Assembly: GCF_006148925.1 (NCBI RefSeq)
Contig: NZ_VAWB01000001.1
Span: forward strand, 1,268,001-1,332,000
DNA from: Hyunsoonleella aestuarii
GTDB lineage: Bacteria > Bacteroidota > Bacteroidia > Flavobacteriales > Flavobacteriaceae
Direction: 5' to 3'
Length of the DNA: 64,000 nucleotides
Positions 8,175 to 15,954 of the stretch are shown here, one piece after another. Position 1 is the first letter of the stretch; each line of letters begins with the position of its first letter. The notes beneath the pieces are model-generated. The model saw only the letters and a list, made by a program, of their open reading frames with translations. It was not told the origin of the DNA and did not search any database. A program made the position numbers and the translations under genes.

Positions 8175-8831
8175 TTACGATTTCCCGTTCCATTCTCGAT
8201 AAAATTGTTCAAGGAATGCCAACATATAATCGTGTCTTTGTTTTGCCATTTCCCCCCCAGTTTTAGTATTCATTTTATCCTTTAAGAGTAATAGCTTTTC
8301 GTAGAAATGATTTATAGTTGGGGCAGCAGATGCTTTATATTCCCCTTTAGTCATGTTGAGGTTTGGTTTTATTTCAGGATTATAGAGAACTCTGTTTTTA
8401 AAACCACCATAATTAAAGCATCTTGCAATACCAATAGCACCAATAGCATCTAGTCGATCGGCATCTTGAACTACCTTTAATTCTTCTGAAACAAATAAAC
8501 TAGTATTTTCTAAAGACTTGTTGAAGGACATGTTTTCTATAATCTTAATAACATGTTCAATCACAGCGGACTCTATATTGAGATTAAATAGAAATTCACG
8601 AGCTAGTTTAGGACCAACGGAATCATCGCCATTATGGAACTTACTGTCTGCAATATCATGTAGTAAGGCACTTAAAGAAACAATAAAAACATCAACTTGT
8701 TCATCTTTTGCAATTAACAAAGCGTTTTTATAGACACGTTCAATATGAAACCAATCGTGACCTCCTTCGGCATCGGCTAAAGTTTCTTTTACAAAACTTA
8801 TTGTTTTCTCAATGATCTCCTTGGAAGTCAT
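8175..8831 (-). CDS. HD-domain phosphohydrolase (YedJ-like)
   Basis: A 218-residue HD-superfamily metal-dependent phosphohydrolase. The metal ligands are visible: H29 in GGHDWFHIERV, H58-D59 in ALLHDIADSKF, and the late aspartate in VVQDADRLDAIGAIGIARCF. This spacing is that of the YedJ/YpgQ group, which hydrolyse nucleoside triphosphates or related phosphates in vitro. Length is normal. It is the last gene of a minus-strand operon, five bases after the desaturase gene, though a direct role in lipid synthesis is not implied by the family. Confidence 0.88.
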   Translation of the reverse strand: MTSKEIIEKTISFVKETLADAEGGHDWFHIERVYKNALLIAKDEQVDVFIVSLSALLHDIADSKFHNGDDSVGPKLAREFLFNLNIESAVIEHVIKIIENMSFNKSLENTSLFVSEELKVVQDADRLDAIGAIGIARCFNYGGFKNRVLYNPEIKPNLNMTKGEYKASAAPTINHFYEKLLLLKDKMNTKTGGEMAKQRHDYMLAFLEQFYREWNGKS

Positions 8832-8836
8832 TTTTA

Positions 8837-9838
8837 CTATTTAGAAACGGCTGGTTCTACCCACTTAAACTGATAAGAATTTTCTGGAATTTTCATACGC
8901 TCTGATAAACGATACATTCTAGCAGGTAGTTTCATTAAATAATCTCTAGCTTTCTCTGCCTCATCAGTAAGATTCGTGATTTTTCCAATTTCCCAACGGT
9001 CGATAAGCTTTTGTAAAATATCCACATAATCTTTTGAAGTATAAACGCCTATACGTTGTGCTGTATTTGAAAATTCTTCGAAAGCAGTACTTATTTTGCC
9101 TCCAGATTCTCTTAAAAAATGTGCTGGCATAGTAATTTTTTGTTTCATCATATAGTGAAAGGCCATCATCATCTGGCTAGGGTCTACCTTAAAAATACGC
9201 TCTACAAACTCAGAATAAGCATTGTGATGGCGCATTTCGTCACCAGAAATAATTTTACACATTTTAGAAAGTCGTTTATTGCCTTTATCTTTAGCAAGTT
9301 TAGCCACACGATTGTGTGAAATATATGTTGCTAATTCTTGAAAACTCGTGTAAACAAAGTTTTTATAAGGGTCTCTATCTGTTCCAATATCAAAACCATC
9401 GGCAATTAAGTAATGGGTGGTTTTTTCAATTTCTTTCATATTAACTCGCCCGGATAGATACAGATACTTGTTTAATACATCACCATGTCTGTTTTCTTCG
9501 GCAGTCCATTGTTTAACCCATTTGGACCAACCGTTCCCTCCTTCGTTTACTTGGTCTACACCTTCAACGTCCATTAACCATGACTCATATGTAGGCAAAG
9601 CTTCTTCTGTAATCATATCACCAACTAAAACTACCCAAAAGTCATAAGGAAGCTCATTCGCTAAGGCTCTAATTTCTCTTAATTCTTCAAAAAAAGCAGC
9701 ATCAGTCGTTTCAGAATTAGGCAGAAAATCTGTTGGTTGCCAAATACTATCAATAGGAATTAAATATTTTTCCATTAAGGCATCAACATCTTTTTCCAAA
9801 AAGTTCATGACTTCTAATCTTACATTCTTCAGCGACAT
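8837..9838 (-). CDS. Soluble acyl-ACP desaturase
   Basis: A 333-residue ferritin-like di-iron enzyme of the plant/bacterial stearoyl-ACP desaturase family (FA_desaturase_2), which puts a cis double bond into acyl chains bound to acyl carrier protein, using oxygen and ferredoxin. Both iron-binding ExxH motifs are present: EENRH (114-118) and DEMRH (200-204), with further carboxylates at about E51 and E168. No membrane segments. It lies nine bases after a PlsC acyltransferase gene, which fits a role in making and using unsaturated acyl chains for membrane lipids. Position of the double bond cannot be read from the sequence. Confidence 0.93.
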   Translation of the reverse strand: MSLKNVRLEVMNFLEKDVDALMEKYLIPIDSIWQPTDFLPNSETTDAAFFEELREIRALANELPYDFWVVLVGDMITEEALPTYESWLMDVEGVDQVNEGGNGWSKWVKQWTAEENRHGDVLNKYLYLSGRVNMKEIEKTTHYLIADGFDIGTDRDPYKNFVYTSFQELATYISHNRVAKLAKDKGNKRLSKMCKIISGDEMRHHNAYSEFVERIFKVDPSQMMMAFHYMMKQKITMPAHFLRESGGKISTAFEEFSNTAQRIGVYTSKDYVDILQKLIDRWEIGKITNLTDEAEKARDYLMKLPARMYRLSERMKIPENSYQFKWVEPAVSK

Positions 9839-9847
9839 AATATATTT

Positions 9848-10585
9848 TTAAGGGTGAATATGGGCTTTGATAGTATGCTCTATACTATTTATAAGTGTTT
9901 GCTTGTCCACAAAGGTAGCTAAATTAATAGGCTTATGTACAGTAAAAGTAATATGAGTTCCCAATCCCATAGGGAATTTACCATAACGTACTATTTTCCA
10001 CGAATTATTAATGGAAATTGGAACAATTAATGCCGATGGAACTTTTTTAAATAGAATTTCTAATCCTTTGGTTTGAAAGGGTTTTGGTGTGCCATCTTTA
10101 CTTCTTGTCCCTTCAGGAAAAATGACTGCAGCACGTTTGGTTTTTTCTATGTATTCACCAAATTTCATGATTGCAGGAAGCGATTGTCTTGGGTTTTTAC
10201 GATCTATTAAAACAGAACCACCATGCCGTAAGTTATAAGAAACACTAGGTATACCTTTACCAAGTTCTTTTTTGCTTATAAACTTGGTATGGTGTTTTCG
10301 CATATACCACATTATTGGAGAGATGTCGTACATACTTTGGTGGTTTGCAACAATTATTAAAGGTTTATCTGTAGAGATGTTATGAGGGTTGTTAAATATA
10401 AATCGTGTGCCTAAAATATTAGCACAACGCATTAAACAAAATTGCAAAGCATCAACAGACTTTTTATGTGCTTGATAACCAATCAGATTGAAGCAAAACC
10501 ATTGTATAGGATGAAATATTAATAACGTAAATAAAAAACAGATGTTATATATAACAGTAAGTGGGTAAGATAATAGTTTTATCAT
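9848..10585 (-). CDS. 1-acyl-sn-glycerol-3-phosphate acyltransferase (PlsC family)
   Basis: A 245-residue membrane-associated acyltransferase. Hydrophobic N-terminus (about 5-30), catalytic HX4D motif NHQSMYD (H82, D87), substrate motif FPEGTRSKDG (156-165) and VPISINNSWK near 190. It should acylate lysophosphatidic acid to phosphatidic acid in phospholipid synthesis. The gene is in the middle of a minus-strand operon: a lipoprotein gene 25 bases upstream and the acyl-ACP desaturase nine bases downstream. Confidence 0.92.
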   Translation of the reverse strand: MIKLLSYPLTVIYNICFLFTLLIFHPIQWFCFNLIGYQAHKKSVDALQFCLMRCANILGTRFIFNNPHNISTDKPLIIVANHQSMYDISPIMWYMRKHHTKFISKKELGKGIPSVSYNLRHGGSVLIDRKNPRQSLPAIMKFGEYIEKTKRAAVIFPEGTRSKDGTPKPFQTKGLEILFKKVPSALIVPISINNSWKIVRYGKFPMGLGTHITFTVHKPINLATFVDKQTLINSIEHTIKAHIHP

Positions 10586-10610
10586 GCTCCAAAAATAAAT
10601 AAACTAACGT

Positions 10611-11000
10611 TTAGTACACAGGAACACAAGTGTTATTTTCACAATTTACACTTGTTGGAGGGATGACTATTGAGCAATCTGAAAATATCCCATTTTCGGT
10701 ATTATATTGCGTCTCATTTTGGTTGTAGGTTTCAATTAAACTTTCAAGTTGTTCAGTATCTATGGAAGTAGAATACATTAAGTAACTCTTTGGGCCACCA
10801 CAAGACTTGCTGCCAAAAGCAATAAACTTACATTCAAAAATGCCATCACAAATTGAAGTATTTGCTAAGTTTTCAATTTCGGTTTTTAGAGAGATTAATT
10901 GTTCTTCTTTAGAAAGAGGTTCAGAGTTCTCGTCACACTGCGTTGAAAGCATTAATAAACAAAGTGGAATTAAAAAATATTTGAATGTAGAGATTTTCAT
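10611..11000 (-). CDS. Small lipoprotein of unknown function
   Basis: The ATG at 11000 gives a 129-residue protein with a textbook lipoprotein signal: FLIPLCLLMLSTQC with the lipobox cysteine at C22. An upstream in-frame start exists but would bury the signal. The mature part contains six more cysteines (CDGIFECKF, SKSCGG, DCSIV, CENNTC), suggesting disulphides in the periplasm or at the outer membrane. No enzyme family is recognised. It heads the operon with plsC, desaturase and HD genes; the link may only be transcriptional. Confidence 0.75.
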   Translation of the reverse strand: MKISTFKYFLIPLCLLMLSTQCDENSEPLSKEEQLISLKTEIENLANTSICDGIFECKFIAFGSKSCGGPKSYLMYSTSIDTEQLESLIETYNQNETQYNTENGIFSDCSIVIPPTSVNCENNTCVPVY

Positions 11001-11056
11001 TATATGATGATTATTTCTTAGATGTATTCTAATTCCAATGGTTGCGCGAGAAAAAC

Positions 11057-11084
11057 AAAAAACCACGATTTTATCGTGGTTTTT
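11057..11084 (-). terminator. Rho-independent terminator of the bacilliredoxin gene
   Basis: AAAAACCACGAT pairs with ATCGTGGTTTTT around a three-base loop, 22 bases after the stop at 11107; on the minus strand a T-rich tail follows. Confidence 0.88.
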
Positions 11085-11106
11085 AAATATTTGAATTGTT
11101 ATAACA

Positions 11107-11517
11107 TTAGCAATGCTCGTTATAAGCATCTACAAGATTTTCTGCGATTAATTCTGCAGGTCTTCCTTCTATATGATGACGCTCAAGCATGTGCACTAAT
11201 TCTCCATCTTTAAATAAAGCCATACTTGGTGAGCTTGGAGGGAATGGTATCATATAACCACGCGCCGCATCAACAGCTTCTCTGTCAACACCTGCAAAAA
11301 CAGTAACTATATGATCTGGTTTTTTAACATTCTGTAAACTCATTCTAGCACCTGGACGTGCATTAGCCGCTGCACAACCGCAAACGGAATTAACAACAAC
11401 AAGTGTGGTTCCTTTTTTAGCTAAGGCAGCATCAACAGCTTCCGCTGTTTGTAGCTCTTCAAAACCAACATTTGTTAAATCCTCTCGCATTGGTTTTACT
11501 AATTCTGCTGGATACAT
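11107..11517 (-). CDS. BrxA/BrxB family bacilliredoxin
   Basis: A 136-residue thioredoxin-fold protein of the YphP/YqiW (DUF1094) family. The signature CGC redox motif (SVCGCAAANARPG, C46 and C48) is intact. In Firmicutes these proteins remove bacillithiol from mixed disulphides; Bacteroidota also make bacillithiol or related thiols, so de-bacillithiolation is the likely job, by family knowledge. The start at MYPAEL (11517) matches the family N-terminus; an in-frame ATG 19 codons upstream lies within the promoter. It is monocistronic, with a -7 box at 11552 and a terminator after it. Confidence 0.92.
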   Translation of the reverse strand: MYPAELVKPMREDLTNVGFEELQTAEAVDAALAKKGTTLVVVNSVCGCAAANARPGARMSLQNVKKPDHIVTVFAGVDREAVDAARGYMIPFPPSSPSMALFKDGELVHMLERHHIEGRPAELIAENLVDAYNEHC

Positions 11518-11551
11518 ATTTTTTAATTTTACGATTAACAATTTTAGATTG

Positions 11552-11559
11552 CAAAGATA
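11552..11559 (-). promoter_or_regulatory. Probable -7 box for bacilliredoxin gene
   Basis: Minus-strand TATCTTTG, 34 bases before the ATG at 11517. It is divergent from the plus-strand box at 11603. Confidence 0.65.
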
Positions 11560-11602
11560 CCAATTGTGTAACAATATGGCGTAATTATCAACTAACTAAT
11601 AT

Positions 11603-11610
11603 TATATTTG
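11603..11610 (+). promoter_or_regulatory. Probable -7 box for TerB-DnaJ gene
   Basis: TATATTTG matches TAnnTTTG, 25 bases before the ATG at 11636. Confidence 0.65.
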
Positions 11611-11635
11611 AGCATAATTAAAATCTATTATTTAC

Positions 11636-12409
11636 ATGAGTTTTTCTAAATGGATAGGAGCCTCAATTGGTTGGTCGTTTGGCGGTCCAATTGGTGCAAT
11701 TATAGGGTTAGCCTTGGGAAGTGTTGTTGATGCTATGGCAGATGGTAAAAATAGTCCGTTTTTAGGTGAAGGTAATTCGACGAGAAGAAGAGGAACTTAT
11801 AGAGCACAACCGAGACAACGACCTCAAACACAATCTGGAGATTTTGAAGTTAGTTTGTTAATTCTGGCCTCGGTTATTATTAAAGCCGATGGTAAGCAAA
11901 ACCAAAGCGAACTCGATTATGTGAGACGGCAATTTGTAAATATGTATGGCAAAGAGCGTGCGAATCACGCCTTTAAACTTTTTAAAAATATTAGTAAGCA
12001 AAATATTTCGGTGAGACCAGTGTGTTTACAAATTCGTCATATGATGGATCATCCATCGCGTTTACAATTGTTGCATTTTTTATTTGGAATTGCAAAATCA
12101 GATGGTGTGGTAACCGAGGATGAGGTTAAACAAATATATACTATAGCAGGGTATTTAGGGATAAGCTCTAAGGATTACGAAAGCATAAAAGCTATGTTTT
12201 ATGACAGCAGCGATAATGCGTATAAAGTATTAGAAATAGATAAAAATGCTACAGTAGATGAAATTAAAAAGGCCTACAGAAGAATGGCAAAAAAATACCA
12301 TCCAGATAAGGTCATTCATCTAGGGAAAGAGCACCGAGAAGGAGCAAAGGAAAAGTTTAGACAAGTACAAGCCGCTTACGAACATTTACAAAAAGAGCAT
12401 AGATTTTAG
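11636..12409 (+). CDS. TerB-DnaJ co-chaperone (DjlA-like)
   Basis: A 257-residue protein. It opens with a glycine-rich hydrophobic segment ([21 protein letters not shown], about 8-28; only part quoted), as in DjlA, which anchors to the inner membrane. Residues about 70-185 are a TerB/DjlA-N helical domain, and residues about 193-257 a J domain with the Hsp70-activating HPD motif in YHPDKV. It should stimulate DnaK ATPase at the membrane. A DksA-type zinc finger gene follows after nine bases and is probably co-transcribed. Confidence 0.9.
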   Translation: MSFSKWIGASIGWSFGGPIGAIIGLALGSVVDAMADGKNSPFLGEGNSTRRRGTYRAQPRQRPQTQSGDFEVSLLILASVIIKADGKQNQSELDYVRRQFVNMYGKERANHAFKLFKNISKQNISVRPVCLQIRHMMDHPSRLQLLHFLFGIAKSDGVVTEDEVKQIYTIAGYLGISSKDYESIKAMFYDSSDNAYKVLEIDKNATVDEIKKAYRRMAKKYHPDKVIHLGKEHREGAKEKFRQVQAAYEHLQKEHRF

Positions 12410-12418
12410 TTTTTATTG

Positions 12419-12742
12419 ATGAATCAGGAAAACGTTAAAATAAAGATTTTAGAAGAGATTGATAAAACTGAAAAGGCGATTCTGGAATACAAGGAAATAA
12501 CAAAGCCCATAGCTCCAGATGTTTCTATTGGACGTGTTAGTCGAATGGATGCCATTAATAATAAAAGTGTTAACGAAGCTTCTTTGCGTCAAGCTGAAAT
12601 AAAATTAGGAAATCTAAAACGTGTGCTGGAAAGATTTGGTACAGAAGATTTTGGTATTTGCTTAAAATGCAAGCAACCTATTCCAGTTGGTAGAATTTTA
12701 ATTCGCCCACAAAGTTTATTGTGTGTTAATTGCGCGGATTAA
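12419..12742 (+). CDS. TraR/DksA-type zinc-finger protein
   Basis: A 107-residue protein: N-terminal coiled-coil helices (about 1-75) and a C-terminal zinc finger with two CxxC pairs, ICLKCKQPIP and LLCVNCAD. The arrangement is that of DksA/TraR-family proteins, which insert a coiled coil into the RNA polymerase secondary channel. It is shorter than DksA, and whether it binds polymerase is unproved. The ATG at 12419 is preferred over the TTG three bases upstream. Downstream is a perfect hairpin. Confidence 0.85.
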   Translation: MNQENVKIKILEEIDKTEKAILEYKEITKPIAPDVSIGRVSRMDAINNKSVNEASLRQAEIKLGNLKRVLERFGTEDFGICLKCKQPIPVGRILIRPQSLLCVNCAD

Positions 12743-12774
12743 TAATTTTGTTAAGTTGTAAAGTACAAATATAA

Positions 12775-12805
12775 AAGCCAACAAAACATAAGGTTTTGTT
12801 GGCTT
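12775..12805. terminator. Bidirectional terminator hairpin
   Basis: AAGCCAACAAAAC (12775-12787) pairs perfectly with GTTTTGTTGGCTT (12793-12805) around a five-base loop, between convergent genes. Confidence 0.9.
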
Positions 12806-12831
12806 AATAATAGTTAATTGAGTAGTAGTTT

Positions 12832-13071
12832 TTATCTAGTGGCGTAAACCTTAGTTTCCCCATCTTTTCCAAATACCATTACTAATTTGTTATTAGCATC
12901 AATATAATATGCTTCTAATTTCCATCCCTCACTTTTCGATGCTTCGATTAAGCATTTACGAACGTCTGGATTGTTTAAATTAAATTCCCTGTTTATGGGT
13001 TTTTCATTAGCATTAACTTGCATAGAAACCATAAGTACTATGGCGATTAAAAGTAATTGTAATTTTCTCAT
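12832..13071 (-). CDS. Small secreted hypothetical protein, 79 aa
   Basis: A signal peptide (LQLLLIAIVLMVSMQVNANE) is followed by a mature domain of about 57 residues with one cysteine and an alternating beta pattern ending KLVMVFGKDGETKVYATR. It resembles small periplasmic beta proteins but I recognise no named family. It stands alone between the hairpin at 12775 and a 159-base spacer with no clear feature. Confidence 0.65.
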   Translation of the reverse strand: MRKLQLLLIAIVLMVSMQVNANEKPINREFNLNNPDVRKCLIEASKSEGWKLEAYYIDANNKLVMVFGKDGETKVYATR

Positions 13072-13230
13072 CTGTAGGTTATTTTTTTAGATTATTAAAT
13101 AAGCCTGCAAGAGTATATCATTTTATAAAATCTAGTGAAATTTTTAGCCGATAGTATGTTTTTTCTCGTTAAACGAACACTTTTAGCAGAAGTAGTTGGA
13201 TTTGAGGAATATAAATTAAGAAATGTGGGT

Positions 13231-14100
13231 TTAACTAACTTCTAATTTGTAGCCAACACCATGAACGTTTATTATGTTTATAGATTCATCATCTTTAAAC
13301 TTTTTTCGAAGTTTCGAAATAAATGTGTCGAGGCTTCTTCCAACAAATACTCCATTGTCTTCCCATATTTTTTTGATTATAACATCGCGTTTTATTACTT
13401 GATTTTGCTTAGAGCTGAACATGTTAATTAATTCACATTCTTTGGTAGATAATTTAATTTCAAAAGTGTCTTTAACCAGTTTGTTTTGGGTTTCATAAAA
13501 TTTATAATTTCCAATTTTAATATGGTCATCAAGTTTATTAAATGGTTTATTTTTTGATTTTTGTTTAAAATAGGTTATTGCAAAAAATGTTAAAACAAGA
13601 AGAAGGAGGCTAATTAATATGAGATTCTTGTTAGAACGAAAGAAAGAATTATTTTCAATAAACAAAACTTGAACGGTGTAACAATCAAATGGTAAAACAC
13701 GTCCTTGGCATGGAACAATGTTTTCTTCTTTATTTCCAGTAATTTGAAAACTATATGAAACCTCTTGTGTGCTGCAATTAATAACTTCTACTATAAATTG
13801 TTTGGATAATTTAGCGTTTTTGAGACTAGAATTAACTATTCCAACTAAGCTATCAGGAGTTATAGATAAGCTCCCTTCAAAAGCGATTTCGTATCTATTC
13901 TCTTTTACTTTTCTAATCGGCAATATTAAGGATGAAGTATCTTTGTTGGTCAATAAAAGTTTATTACCAGCATCTCTAAGCGATACTTTAACTTTTTCAG
14001 AGAAATTCGCATTATTATTATTGGGGTTTTGAAACGCAATAAATGTAATGCATGTAGCTGTTAAGGTTATGAAAGAAGCGTATATTGTTTTTATTCTCAT
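13231..14100 (-). CDS. Membrane-bound transcriptional regulator with C-terminal OmpR-type winged helix
   Basis: A 289-residue protein with a signal peptide or first TM at 3-23 (IYASFITLTATCITFIAF), a periplasmic domain about 24-155 containing three cysteines (VINCSTQ, VPCQGRVLPFDC), a second hydrophobic helix about 158-178 (LILISLLLLVLTFFAITYF) and a cytoplasmic OmpR/PhoB winged helix at about 192-289 (LSTKECELINMF, then GRSLDTFISKLRKKF, then NVHGVGYKLEV). This is ToxR/CadC-like signalling but with the DNA-binding domain at the C-terminus. It is divergent from the YceI gene (14230), which is its most obvious target. The ligand is unknown. Confidence 0.85.
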   Translation of the reverse strand: MRIKTIYASFITLTATCITFIAFQNPNNNNANFSEKVKVSLRDAGNKLLLTNKDTSSLILPIRKVKENRYEIAFEGSLSITPDSLVGIVNSSLKNAKLSKQFIVEVINCSTQEVSYSFQITGNKEENIVPCQGRVLPFDCYTVQVLFIENNSFFRSNKNLILISLLLLVLTFFAITYFKQKSKNKPFNKLDDHIKIGNYKFYETQNKLVKDTFEIKLSTKECELINMFSSKQNQVIKRDVIIKKIWEDNGVFVGRSLDTFISKLRKKFKDDESINIINVHGVGYKLEVS

Positions 14101-14229
14101 AAAATGAATTTAAAAATTAGTGAATTAACCTAAAATCTACAACTTTTACATCCCTTTTACACTTCTTTTACAGTTTTTTCACAAATAGAAATGGAGATAC
14201 TTATTAGTTTTATTGAAAAATTAAAAGTC

Positions 14230-14868
14230 ATGCAAAAATTTATTCTACTATTATCATTATTTATTTGTTTATCATTTGACCTTAGCAGTCAAAGTTTAAT
14301 TTCAGTTTTAAATACTAATAAAGTTACCCCAGATGTTAATCTGGTAGAAATAGAAATTGAAAATAGCTTAATAAATTGGAAAGGATCGAACTTATTTAAA
14401 TTGAAAAAGCATTATGGTACTGTAAATTTTAAAAGCGGTTATGTTATAAAAAAGAATGGAAATATTATGGGAGGAGAGTTTGTAATTGAAATGAATACCA
14501 TTACAAATACAGATGGGAAATTTAATGAAATACTAGTTAGTCATCTAAAAAATGAAGACTTTTTTGATGTTAAAAAATACCCGCTAGCCAAATTAAAAAT
14601 TAATATAGTTGAATTCAATATGGACGAAACTCTAAAATTTATAGGAGATTTAACTATTAAAGGTGTTACTAAAGAAATTCAATTTGATGCAAGTTTTAAT
14701 GTGATAGATGGCAATGAAGTTATGTCAACTAAATTCGAAATAGATCGCACCAATTGGGGTATTAATCACGAATCGCAAGAAACTCTAGGTACTTTAAAAG
14801 ATAATATTATTTCTAATACTATTAAGTTTGAAGTCACAGCTCAATGGCCATTTAGAGATAAATGCTAA
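14230..14868 (+). CDS. Secreted YceI-family protein
   Basis: A 212-residue periplasmic lipocalin-like protein. The ATG at 14230 gives a normal signal peptide (FILLLSLFICLSFDLSSQS); the in-frame ATG at 14191 adds 13 residues and is less likely. The YceI fold is marked by LINWKGSNLFKLKKHYGTV, GGEFVIEMNTIT, HLKNEDFFDVKKYPLAK and the C-terminal EIDRTNWGIN. YceI proteins bind long isoprenoid or lipid molecules in the periplasm. The gene is divergent from the membrane-bound regulator and its 3' end overlaps the opposite LD-carboxypeptidase gene by four bases. Confidence 0.9.
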   Translation: MQKFILLLSLFICLSFDLSSQSLISVLNTNKVTPDVNLVEIEIENSLINWKGSNLFKLKKHYGTVNFKSGYVIKKNGNIMGGEFVIEMNTITNTDGKFNEILVSHLKNEDFFDVKKYPLAKLKINIVEFNMDETLKFIGDLTIKGVTKEIQFDASFNVIDGNEVMSTKFEIDRTNWGINHESQETLGTLKDNIISNTIKFEVTAQWPFRDKC

Positions 14869-15881
14869 TCAAAAATAAGCTTTGACTGGTCTTTAGTTAC
14901 AATTAATTCAATGTTTCTTCCCAAAATTAGGGCACGATTTTCTTTTTCATGACCTGCTGGCATATTAAACGCAATCGGGAAATCGTAATCAGAGAGAGCA
15001 TCTAAAATTAGTTGTTCAATAGATGTGCCCCAAAGTGTTGTGTTTTTTCTTAGTTTAGTCATTTGCCCAACCACAACACCTTTGCAATCATTGAAATAAC
15101 CTGCTCTTTTTAGACTTTGTAGAATACGATCTATGTGGTATTTGTACTCGCCAATTTCTTCAATGAACAGTATTTTTCCAGCCACGTCAATACTACTTTT
15201 AGAACCAAGCATCGTGTGCAGTATAGTAAGATTGCCACCAACTAATTGGCCAGAGGAATTTCCAGTTTTGTTATATTCAGATCCTTCTAAAATATAACTT
15301 AAGGAGTTCCCAAAAACAGCATCTTTGAATGTTGATACGGTTACTTCAATTGAATTCAAATCATCTTGTAAACTGGTGCACATCATTGCATGAATGCTTT
15401 CGAATCCCAAATTGTGTATGTCGTTATGAAGCGCTGTAATATCTGAGTAGCCAATAATCCATTTGGGTTTTTCTTTAAAGCTAGACCAATCCAATTTATC
15501 TAAAATTCGAACCATACCGTAACCACCACGTGCACACCAAATAGCTCTTATTTTTGGGTCGTCTAATACTTTCTGTAAATCTTCGCAACGTTCATCATCG
15601 GTACCAGCAAAATGGTTTGCTTTGTTAAATACGTGGTCTCCAATTATCGAATGTAGCCCCCAGCTTTTTAATAATTTTTGAGCTTGCTGTACTTCGTCAG
15701 TTCTATTTTTTAAAATTCCTGAAGGGGCAACTATAGCAACTGTATCGCCTGCTTTTAAATATGGTGGTTGTTTCAAAGTTATATCTTGTTTTTGCAAAGC
15801 ATCATTTTGAGCCAATAGTGTATTCTTTCCTGAGAAAAAAAAAGAACAAATCAAGCTTATTGTTAGTAGGTTTTTAGACAT
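14865..15881 (-). CDS. Secreted LD-carboxypeptidase (peptidase S66)
   Basis: A 338-residue serine peptidase of the LdcA/MccF family that cleaves the L,D bond of murein tetrapeptides. The nucleophile serine lies in WIIGYSDITALH, with the family glutamate in ILFIEEIGEYKYHID and the histidine in FNMPAGHEKEN, so the triad is complete; GGYGMVRIL is the usual glycine loop. Unusually, the N-terminus (KNLLTISLICSFFFSG, cleaved near LLAQ) is a signal peptide, whereas most LD-carboxypeptidases are cytoplasmic. The ATG at 15881 is used; the ATG at 15896 adds five residues and would overlap the opposite metG leader. Confidence 0.9.
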   Translation of the reverse strand: MSKNLLTISLICSFFFSGKNTLLAQNDALQKQDITLKQPPYLKAGDTVAIVAPSGILKNRTDEVQQAQKLLKSWGLHSIIGDHVFNKANHFAGTDDERCEDLQKVLDDPKIRAIWCARGGYGMVRILDKLDWSSFKEKPKWIIGYSDITALHNDIHNLGFESIHAMMCTSLQDDLNSIEVTVSTFKDAVFGNSLSYILEGSEYNKTGNSSGQLVGGNLTILHTMLGSKSSIDVAGKILFIEEIGEYKYHIDRILQSLKRAGYFNDCKGVVVGQMTKLRKNTTLWGTSIEQLILDALSDYDFPIAFNMPAGHEKENRALILGRNIELIVTKDQSKLIFD

Positions 15882-15954
15882 AATGTAAATGTACATTTTT
15901 TTTCTAAATAGCTTTCAAAATGTGTACTTTTACGGCTTTAAAAAAGATTTCATA

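Noticed and set aside
15925-15932. TACTTTTA as metG promoter
   Set aside because: Ends in A instead of the invariant G; not listed as a feature, though it may be a weak promoter.
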